A stretch of DNA of 7,952 nucleotides from positions 1 through 7,952 of the forward strand of contig CAZITV010000109.1 in NCBI GenBank assembly GCA_964542255.1, given 5' to 3'. Shown piece by piece: positions 1 to 5,751 of the stretch (the first letter of the stretch is position 1; every line of letters begins with the position of its first letter). Source of the stretch: CAYMSF01 sp964542255 (lineage in GTDB: Bacteria; Verrucomicrobiota; Lentisphaeria; Victivallales; Victivallaceae). A program made the translations under genes and the position numbers. Below the pieces are notes generated by a model. It worked only from the letters and a program-made list of their open reading frames with translations. It made no database searches and had not been told where the DNA came from.

Positions 1-1
1 A

Positions 2-1261
2 ATGCATCAATTGGTAATTGTTAATCCCGGTCATTTTCATGCCGGATTGGTACTGCGCGAAAATCATCCGCAAATCAGCAAGGACGTTTATATCTATTCA
101 GAAGGCGGACAAGATCTCGCTAATTATTTGAAATTGGTCGAATCCTTTAACGCCCGGGCAATAAATCCTACCGATTGGCGCTTTCATGTCTATTCCGGAA
201 TAGATTTTCTCCAGCGCGCTGTCGCGGAAAAAAAAGGCGACATCGCCGTGCTTGCCGGCAAGAATGACCAAAAAATCCATTATATCAAGGCGCTGCACGA
301 AGCTGGATTTTATATTCTCAGCGATAAACCGCTCACTATTAACCTCGCCGGCGTCACCCTGTTAAAGCAAATTTTATCCAGTGGCAATAGCGTTATGGAC
401 ATTATGACCGAACGTCACGAAATAACTTCATTGCTGCAAAAACTGCTGATGCAGAATAAAGATATTTTCGGCGATTGCTGCATCGAGCCGGGTGTCCCGG
501 CAATTATCAAAGAAAGTGTTCATCATTTATACAAAACAGTGAATGGTAATCCGCTGGTGCGTCCGCCATGGTATTTCGATGTTAATGTTCAGGGTGAAGG
601 AATTGTAGATGTTACTACGCATCTGGCGGATTTGATTCAATGGATGCTTTACGATGAGGACAGTGTTGACTACAGCAAAGATGTGGTTTTAACTGCCGCC
701 AAGCGCTGGAGCACCGAGGTGCCGCTGGATAAATACCAGCTAATCACCAAACAGGATAACTTCCCGGAACAGCTCGCCTCATCGGTAAATGGAGATATCC
801 TGAATTTATTCTGTAACGGTAAATTTAATTATACCATCAAAGGCGTCCCGGTTGAGCTTTCGGTCGTTTGGGCTTTACAGGCACCGGATGGCGGTGGCGA
901 TACCCATAAATCGGTAATGAAGGGGACTATCTCAGACATCATCATAGACCAGGGCCCCCAGACCGGCAATAAGCCGGAGTTATACTTGCGTCCGCATATC
1001 GGCATCGAGCAGTTTACCCAACGCTTTGCGGCCGCACTGCCGCAATTAGGTTACCCGGAAATCGGCTTTACCGTTGAGGGAACACAAATTCGACTGGAGA
1101 TTCCGCAGCAGCTGCGTGTTACGCACGAGGAACATTTCGCTGCTGTCCGTGACGAATTTTTGACCATGCTTGATAGCGGCGTTGAACCTAAAAATCTGCG
1201 CGGTAACTTGTTGAGCAAATATCTACTGCTCGCCAACGCCAGAGAAACTGCGATGGGGTAA
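2..1261 (+). CDS. Gfo/Idh/MocA-like oxidoreductase with 'putative oxidoreductase C-terminal domain'
   Basis: Predicted NAD(P)-dependent dehydrogenase or sugar-modifying oxidoreductase; the substrate cannot be told from sequence. The N-terminus is a beta strand followed by PGHFHAGLVL (residues 9-18), which replaces the usual glycine-rich Rossmann loop and is typical of one branch of the family. The family's EKP signature appears as SDKP (107-110), at the end of the Rossmann-like half. The C-terminal half contains RPPWYFDVNVQGEG (187-200) and DVTTHLADLIQW (203-214), where H207 sits at the conserved histidine of the DxxxHxxD motif. This matches my memory of the Pfam 'putative oxidoreductase C-terminal domain' group, common in Bacteroidota and PVC glycan loci. 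No signal peptide is visible, but the ATG lies one base from the window edge, so the true start and any leader could be further upstream. The stop is 3 bp before the UV endonuclease gene, suggesting co-transcription. Family assignment is firm; function is open. Confidence 0.82.
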   Translation: MHQLVIVNPGHFHAGLVLRENHPQISKDVYIYSEGGQDLANYLKLVESFNARAINPTDWRFHVYSGIDFLQRAVAEKKGDIAVLAGKNDQKIHYIKALHEAGFYILSDKPLTINLAGVTLLKQILSSGNSVMDIMTERHEITSLLQKLLMQNKDIFGDCCIEPGVPAIIKESVHHLYKTVNGNPLVRPPWYFDVNVQGEGIVDVTTHLADLIQWMLYDEDSVDYSKDVVLTAAKRWSTEVPLDKYQLITKQDNFPEQLASSVNGDILNLFCNGKFNYTIKGVPVELSVVWALQAPDGGGDTHKSVMKGTISDIIIDQGPQTGNKPELYLRPHIGIEQFTQRFAAALPQLGYPEIGFTVEGTQIRLEIPQQLRVTHEEHFAAVRDEFLTMLDSGVEPKNLRGNLLSKYLLLANARETAMG

Positions 1262-1264
1262 TTT

Positions 1265-2194
1265 ATGCCGCGGTTTGGACTCTGTTGTCTGTTCAAAGAA
1301 CAACCAATAAAATTCCGGCACGTCACCGCAAAAACGGCGATTCAGCGCTCCACCGCGGCAAGGATTCTGTACTTGTCCGAACTATGCCTGCACAATAGCC
1401 GGACATTGCTAAGTGCGGTTCAAAAAGTCAAGACAATGCAGATTGGTGCATTTCGAATAATGTCCCAATTATTCCCGCTATATACCCATCCTGAAGCCGG
1501 CTATGTGTTGACTGCCTTGCCTGATTGTGAACAAATAACCGGTGTTCTTCAGGAAGTTAACCGTTATTGCCGCGCAAATGATATCAGGTTAAGTTTTCAC
1601 CCTGACCAGTTTATCACTATCGCATCGCCAAATCCCGCAGTAGTTGTCAATTCAATAAAAGAACTGGAATATCATGGCTTTCTCGCCGAACTAATCGGAG
1701 CAGACATCGTAAATATTCATATCGGCGGAGTTTTTAATGACAAAAACGCTGTTTTAAAACGGTTTGCAGAAAACTTTAAGTTATTATCGCCTGCGGTTAA
1801 AACACGGCTGGCAGTGGAAAATGACGACATCTCATATTCAGTACAGGATGTTTTGCCTTTATGTGAGCAGTTGTCTATCCCGATGGTTTATGATGTCCAT
1901 CATCACCGCTGTAATCCGGATAAATACTCGATTGCAGAAGCTACTGACCGGTGTATTGAGCACTGGATGGCGCTGAGACGCGAACCCCATTTTCACATTT
2001 CCTCGCCGCTGGACGGTTGGAACTCCTCCACGCGCCGTAGTCACGCCGATTACATTGATTTCAAGGATGTTCCAGAATATTGGTTAAAATTGAACAATTT
2101 CACGCTCGATGTCGAAGCCAAAGCCAAAGAACTTGCCGTAACCAAATTAATTCAGGAGTGGAATGATACCGGTCGATTATCTGTTGATTGCTAA
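1265..2194 (+). CDS. uvsE: UV damage endonuclease (UvsE/UVDE family)
   Basis: TIM-barrel, metal-dependent endonuclease that nicks DNA 5' to UV photoproducts and some other lesions, starting an excision route independent of UvrABC. Expected metal ligands are all visible in the right order and spacing: H75 (YTHP), H112 (HPDQF), H152 (NIHIGG), E185 (VENDD), D210 and H213 (DVHHH), H244 (FHISSP), H260 and E284 (DVEAKAKE). The FRIMSQLFP segment (63-71) is also characteristic. At 309 residues it is full length for the bacterial family. The start fits the usual short N-terminal strand (here MPRFGLCC) and has a GGGG purine run 6 bp upstream, inside the end of the preceding gene. Two positions differ from the Thermus enzyme as I recall it: the carbamylated lysine two residues before the HxSS histidine is H242, and the probe tyrosine after HPxQ is F116. 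These appear to be traits of a clade with the FGLCCxF start. Family assignment is very likely correct; activity is inferred. Confidence 0.93.
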   Translation: MPRFGLCCLFKEQPIKFRHVTAKTAIQRSTAARILYLSELCLHNSRTLLSAVQKVKTMQIGAFRIMSQLFPLYTHPEAGYVLTALPDCEQITGVLQEVNRYCRANDIRLSFHPDQFITIASPNPAVVVNSIKELEYHGFLAELIGADIVNIHIGGVFNDKNAVLKRFAENFKLLSPAVKTRLAVENDDISYSVQDVLPLCEQLSIPMVYDVHHHRCNPDKYSIAEATDRCIEHWMALRREPHFHISSPLDGWNSSTRRSHADYIDFKDVPEYWLKLNNFTLDVEAKAKELAVTKLIQEWNDTGRLSVDC

Positions 2195-2268
2195 GGCGCA
2201 GTGAGCTATTTTGTCCATATAATTTTGTGTGTTATATCAAGGTATTAAACCGCATTTGCACAACGACC

Positions 2269-2310
2269 AAAAAAAACTCAGTAGAGAGCTCCGGAGGAGA
2301 GAGTTTTTTG
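2269..2310 (+). terminator. Intrinsic hairpin terminator after uvsE (probably bidirectional)
   Basis: AAAAAACTC (2271-2279) is perfectly complementary to GAGTTTTTT (2301-2309). The 21-nt interior contains the self-complementary CTCCGGAG, which can stack on the stem. The right arm ends in a T run and the left arm starts with an A run, so the element can work in both directions: for the operon on the plus strand, and for any transcription leaving the transposase remnants on the minus strand. It lies about 75 bp after the uvsE stop. Confidence 0.72.
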
Positions 2311-2355
2311 TGGAGTAGCACCTTTTATAACTTATACCGTTTTGCAATCATATGA

Positions 2356-2527
2356 TTACAAATTCATCCAGTGAAAAGCGGAAAAGCTCTTAACGCGCTC
2401 TGGATTTTCAGACATCTGCCGCAGCGCGATTTCAAGCTGGTCGTAAACAGCATCCATGCTTTTGAAAACTCTGTTATGAAAATGTTCCTTGCGCAATTCT
2501 TTCCAAAGGACTTCTGTGGAATTGTTC
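2356..2527 (-). pseudogene. 3' fragment of an IS630-type transposase
   Basis: The minus-strand reading frame ending at the TAA at 2356-2358 encodes TEVLWKELRKEHFHNRVF, then SMDAVYDQLEIALRQM and NPERVKSFSAFHWMNL. This is the C-terminal tail of IS630-family DDE transposases: the NPxEHLWxELR helix carrying the last catalytic glutamate, then NRVFxSLDA, then NPERVxSxTAFxW just before the stop. The first E of TEVLW would be the third DDE residue. Only about 55 of the usual roughly 340 residues remain, so it cannot be functional. The upstream side runs directly, in a different frame, into an IS1380-type fragment at about 2512-2527. No terminal inverted repeat could be identified with confidence. Confidence 0.72.
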
Positions 2528-2947
2528 ACTGGTCGCGTGGTTATAGTAAAGATTAATGCAGGTTGCTTCATCTTCTGTAAGATTAGTCCACCAGGTCAAT
2601 ACTTCAATCTCCGGGAAAAGAAATCTTTCACCGGTTTTGGCATCAGTCAGGCGTTCAGTGACTTCAAACGCGACAAACATCGGAACTTCTTCCATGCCAG
2701 CTGGCTTTTTATGAGCGACAAAGCCGCAAAATATATTTTTACCGTGCCGCGGTTTTTCACAAGTGCAAATTCTTCGCGCGGTGGCCAGCCATTTCTCCAA
2801 TTTCTCGCTGCGCAGAGTGCCGCTATGGCTGATAATACCTTTTTACCTTGCCAAATGTCATCTTGTCAAACTTTTTACATTCAGGAACAATGCTCCGATT
2901 AAAGAAATTCCACCATTGGAATTGATTTCATCTTTACCCTGCTGTAT
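2516..2947 (-). pseudogene. Decayed IS1380-type transposase with internal deletion and frameshifts
   Basis: Three frame-shifted minus-strand pieces resemble one protein. The first (about 2858-2947) reads QGKDEINSNGGISLIGALFL, like the IS1380 N-terminus with its 'GG(I/L)SL(I/F)G' segment, and then hits a stop. The second continues in another frame as FDKMTFGKVK (about 2835-2868). The third, an open frame down to about 2516, reads GIISHSGTLRS, then EKLEKWLATARR, MFVAFEVTERL, FPEIEVLTWWTNL and NHATSEQFH. The last blocks are hallmarks of the C-terminal part of IS1380 transposases (VTERT, PEIEVxTxWT, HGTSEQFHSE). The N-terminal and C-terminal blocks lie far too close together for a normal gene of over 400 residues, so most of the middle is deleted near 2800-2812. 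The frame then breaks at an IS630-type tail. The element is inactive. Confidence 0.68.
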
Positions 2948-3157
2948 CTTACAAAGAATCACCTATTTGGTTAGTGGTTTATTACTAATAATGAATATAT
3001 AATACAATGCTAATCAACATTTTGTCAATTATTTTAATAACTTTTTACACGTTATTTTTCACGGATTCAAGGTTATGTTAAGGTGTAAAAAGGTTGTACG
3101 CTTTAACTGTGCATCTAAAGGATGATGATATAGGTCGCAGAATAGCTAATTTTTACC
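2948..3157. other. AT-rich intergenic region upstream of the esterase gene
   Basis: No reading frame of interest is seen here. The stretch is strongly AT-rich compared with the flanking genes and should contain the promoter of the downstream esterase, but I see no -35/-10 pair with good sequence and 16-18 bp spacing. Its clearest structure is the 10-bp inverted repeat listed separately. It may also include the outer end of the IS1380 relic. Confidence 0.45.
3041..3092. repeat. 10-bp perfect inverted repeat, possible regulator site
   Basis: CTTTTTACAC (3041-3050) and GTGTAAAAAG (3083-3092) are perfect reverse complements 32 bp apart, 65-120 bp before the esterase start. The flanking AA and GTT/TT bases nearly extend the match. 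The position suits paired operator half-sites or a DNA-looping element. As an RNA hairpin it would have a large loop and weak AT-rich stem, so it does not look like a terminator. In such AT-rich DNA a chance origin is possible. Confidence 0.35.
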
Positions 3158-5095
3158 ATGAAGGCTTTGATTATGGAAAAGCAATTAAGACTTGCATCGG
3201 TGTTTACTTCAGGGATGGTGTTACAACGTGATATTCGCTTGCCGATATGGGGTAACGCGGAGCCGAATGCTAAAATCGCGGTAAATTTCGCCGGACAAAC
3301 AATGAAAACGGCAGCAGGAGAAGATGGCAAATGGCGCGTTGAATTGGCACCATTATCTGCCAATCAGGTGCCGGGTGAATTGGTTGTAAATGCGAATGGC
3401 CGCGTTGACGAGCGGTTGGAGTTAAATGACATTTTGGTCGGCGAAGTATGGGTATGCTCCGGGCAGTCAAATATGGAATGGCCAATTGGTTTGTCAAAAA
3501 ATGCCGGCACCGAACTGGAAAATGCCAATTATAATAAAATCAGACTGCTGACGATTCCCAAAATAACTGCCGCCACTCCGCAAGAAAACATTGCCGGACT
3601 GCAATGGCAAATTTGCAATAGAGATACGGCAATGCCGTTTTCAGCAGTCGGATATTATTTCGGGCGCGAATTGCATAAACGTTTGAAGGTGCCGATCGGT
3701 TTGATTAATTCGAGTTGGGGTGGTACCGCGGCAGAGCCATGGACAACCCGTGAAACCTTGTTGCAGAACCGAGACGCCGCGAAACAGATAGAGTTGCTTG
3801 ATGAATTCATGCGCAATCCGGAAGAAGCGATGAAAGAGTACAGGGCGTTGGTGCAACCGATACAAGAAAGGATAAAAGACCGCCGCAATGTTGGTTTTGA
3901 GCGCGGCTGGGCGAAAGAGGCAATCGTCGAAAATGAGTGGGCAAGCATGAATTTGCCGGCCCCATGGCAAATGCGTGGACTGAATTTTAGCGGGGTGGTG
4001 TGGTTTAGAAAAGAAGTTGAAGTGCCGGCAAGTTGGGCGGGGGAGGATTTAGCGCTTGGTATTGGTGCCACTGACAAAAGTGATGTTACATATTTCAATA
4101 ATGCTAAAGTTGGTAGCTTAACCGAGCAAGAACGTAGCGATTCTTGGTGCACTTTGCGCAATTACACTATCCCAAAAGAATTGGTCAAACCGGGAAAAAA
4201 TGTGATTGCTGTACGTGTTCATAGCGGTTGCTACCTCGGCGGCATGACCGGACCGGCGGATGCGATGCGGTTAAGCCGTGGCGCGGATAAGGGCGATTTT
4301 ATCACGCTTGCTGGAGATTGGCAATACCAAGTTGAGGAAAATTATGGTTTGGTGAATTTGCCACCTATGCCGATGGGAGCGGAAAACCAACATTCGCCTG
4401 CGGTGCTATTTAACGCGATGATAAGTCCACTGATGCCGATGGCGATTCGAGGCGTGATTTGGTATCAAGGTGAATCTAATGTCGGGCGTGCAACGCAGTA
4501 TCAATGGCTGTTTCCGGCGATGATACAGGATTGGCGTAAACATTGGCGGCAAGGTGATTTCCCATTCCTATTTGTTCAACTTGCAAATTACAAGGGGCAG
4601 TTGGATTTCCCGGATGTGAGTGATTGGGCGGAATTGCGCGAAGCACAGACACTTACGTTACGAACTCCGGCAACGGGAATGGCAGTCACAATTGATATCG
4701 GAGAAGCTGAAGACATTCATCCGACCAATAAGCAAGATGTTGGCTTGCGCTTGGCACTCTGCGCGATGGCAAAAGTTTACGGCGAAAACCTCATTTATAG
4801 CGGTCCGACGCTGAACCATTGCGAAAAACATGCTGAGCAGCTGGTGATTCATTTTGACCACGTTGGAGGCGGTTTGGTATGCGCGGGAGAATCGCTAATC
4901 GGTTTCGCCATTGCTGGAGCCGACCGGAAGTTCGTTTGGGCAGATGCGGTGATTGACGGGGACAAAGTAGTCTTGTCAGCTAAAGGTCTGTCGAATCCGC
5001 AATACGCGCGGTACGCATGGGCAGATAATCCGGCTTGCAATCTGTATAATTCTGCCATGTTGCCGGCAGTGCCATTCCGCACCGACAATATCTAG
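3158..5095 (+). CDS. Sialate O-acetylesterase-like carbohydrate esterase (SASA domain)
   Basis: Predicted SGNH-type esterase removing O-acetyl groups from sugars; the family includes sialate 9-O-acetylesterases and plant-glycan acetylesterases. An N-terminal beta-sandwich (LASVFTSGMVLQRD, then PIWGNAEP) leads into the catalytic domain with CSGQSNMEW (100-108), where S104 is the expected nucleophile. The conserved SSWGGTAAEPW lies near 185-195, WYQGESN at 435-441, and the DIHP motif supplies D519 and H521 of the catalytic site. A galactose-binding-like jelly roll (about 246-371, with GVVWFRKEVEVP) is inserted in the esterase domain, as in long family members. The length (645) is normal. No signal peptide is visible, so it is predicted cytoplasmic and would act on imported oligosaccharides. 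The annotated ATG lacks a ribosome site; the internal ATG at 3173 has AAGG 8 bp upstream and gives MEKQLRLASVF, and is an equally good or better start. Its context of rhamnosidase and phosphorylase genes favours a plant-glycan over a sialic acid substrate, but this is inference. Confidence 0.9.
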   Translation: MKALIMEKQLRLASVFTSGMVLQRDIRLPIWGNAEPNAKIAVNFAGQTMKTAAGEDGKWRVELAPLSANQVPGELVVNANGRVDERLELNDILVGEVWVCSGQSNMEWPIGLSKNAGTELENANYNKIRLLTIPKITAATPQENIAGLQWQICNRDTAMPFSAVGYYFGRELHKRLKVPIGLINSSWGGTAAEPWTTRETLLQNRDAAKQIELLDEFMRNPEEAMKEYRALVQPIQERIKDRRNVGFERGWAKEAIVENEWASMNLPAPWQMRGLNFSGVVWFRKEVEVPASWAGEDLALGIGATDKSDVTYFNNAKVGSLTEQERSDSWCTLRNYTIPKELVKPGKNVIAVRVHSGCYLGGMTGPADAMRLSRGADKGDFITLAGDWQYQVEENYGLVNLPPMPMGAENQHSPAVLFNAMISPLMPMAIRGVIWYQGESNVGRATQYQWLFPAMIQDWRKHWRQGDFPFLFVQLANYKGQLDFPDVSDWAELREAQTLTLRTPATGMAVTIDIGEAEDIHPTNKQDVGLRLALCAMAKVYGENLIYSGPTLNHCEKHAEQLVIHFDHVGGGLVCAGESLIGFAIAGADRKFVWADAVIDGDKVVLSAKGLSNPQYARYAWADNPACNLYNSAMLPAVPFRTDNI

Positions 5096-5109
5096 AAACC
5101 GTGAAAGTA

Positions 5110-5352
5110 TCAGCTTGAAGCTGAAGGTATGCGGTAGGTACCCGGTACGACGGGAGTGCCGTCCAGTACCGCTTGCAACACGGGCGGGAAATTCATCTCA
5201 ATGCAGCAATCAATTTTCGAGTATTTGATTTCGATGTTTTTAGCCGGAGTGGGGATGGTGCCTTGGGCGAAATCCAGTCCGGCGAGGCGGGGAATTACGA
5301 TGAATTTTTTATATCCCGGCAGTAGCGGCTTATTGTCATTTTCGCAGCACAT
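5110..5352 (-). pseudogene. 3' fragment of a GH78 alpha-L-rhamnosidase-like gene
   Basis: The minus-strand frame ending at the TGA at 5110-5112 encodes LLPGYKKFIVIPRLAGLDFA, then QGTIPTPAKNIEIKY and LDGTPVVPGTYRIPSA. This resembles the C-terminal beta-sandwich of bacterial alpha-L-rhamnosidases, which typically reads GFKxFxIxPxP..LxWAxGxxPTPxGxIxVxW and ends with a short 'G.h.f' strand. Only about 70 of what would be 700 or more residues remain; the catalytic (alpha/alpha)6 barrel is absent. Beyond 5352 the similarity stops and a fragment of another gene on the opposite strand begins. It has no start or ribosome site of its own and should be treated as a relic. Other glycosidases share this type of C-terminal domain, so the exact family is likely but not certain. 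Confidence 0.6.
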
Positions 5353-5360
5353 ATCTGCAA

Positions 5361-5573
5361 ATCGGGTTTGTCTGGTTGCGCGATTCCGGAGACCGGCAAT
5401 CGATTCTGAGTATACTGGATGAGGAATTTGAGCTTGCCAGACGGCTGATTGAAGTAGTAATTCGCGGCTCGCGCATCGGCTTTGAAGCCAGCAATCATTA
5501 TTATTATACGATCGCCGACCTCAAGGAAAAAATCCTTAACTGCGAGTTCATCAAGACTCAATTTAAAAGATAA
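5361..5573 (+). pseudogene. 3' fragment of an unidentified, larger protein gene
   Basis: The plus-strand frame from about 5361 to the TAA at 5571-5573 encodes a protein-like helical tail: ILSILDEEFELARRLIEV, then SRIGFEASNHYYYTIADL and KEKILNCEFIKTQF. It has the codon pattern and composition of a real gene end (amphipathic helices, and a stop in a plausible place). The only initiation option in it is TTG at 5376, without a ribosome site. The 'SRIGFEASNHYYYT' block reminds me of the C-termini of large uncharacterised glycosidase-like proteins, but I cannot name the family. The frame stays open upstream through the rhamnosidase relic on the opposite strand without looking homologous to anything, so the break point is probably at 5353-5362. 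Confidence 0.5.
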
Positions 5574-5644
5574 TCAAGATACTATAAAACATGAAAGCCT
5601 GTTGACCCTGCTTTGACGGTCCGGATAAATCGCAGGAAATGCGC

Positions 5645-5679
5645 ATGGAATGCATTTTCGTCATTAAAACGCATTCCAT
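5645..5679. repeat. Strong hairpin / inverted repeat in the gap between gene tails
   Basis: ATGGAATGC (5645-5653) and GCATTCCAT (5671-5679) are perfect reverse complements. Inside them, after one A-C mismatch, TTTT pairs with AAAA, leaving a 7-nt loop (CGTCATT). No T run follows on either strand, so it is not a classical intrinsic terminator, though it could protect or end the transcript of the phosphorylase gene, whose stop is about 70 bp away. It could also be a protein-binding palindrome or the end of a lost mobile element. Confidence 0.55.
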
Positions 5680-5751
5680 AGCACTAAATAGAGAGGAACA
5701 CGTTTTTATATTCAAAATGGACTTTGGAAGATACTGATTTCAGGGTGTAAA

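Noticed and set aside
2346..2357. Perfect 12-bp palindrome AATCATATGATT at the end of the IS630 relic
   Set aside because: It is short, AT-rich and overlaps the relic's stop codon. Without a second copy or a matching terminal repeat it cannot be called an IS end or an operator.
2489..2902. Plus-strand open frame of 137 codons across the transposase relics
   Set aside because: It has no family resemblance and no ribosome site, while the minus strand of the same stretch carries clear transposase motifs. It is an antisense shadow.
3655..4161. Minus-strand open frame of 168 codons inside the esterase gene
   Set aside because: It lies entirely opposite well-supported esterase coding sequence, including the jelly-roll insert, and its translation shows no recognisable domain.
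5295..5561. Minus-strand open frame of 88 codons opposite the plus-strand gene tail
   Set aside because: The plus-strand reading has the coherent protein-like tail with SRIGFEASNHYYYT. The minus frame reads as low-similarity shadow and also overlaps the rhamnosidase relic in another frame.
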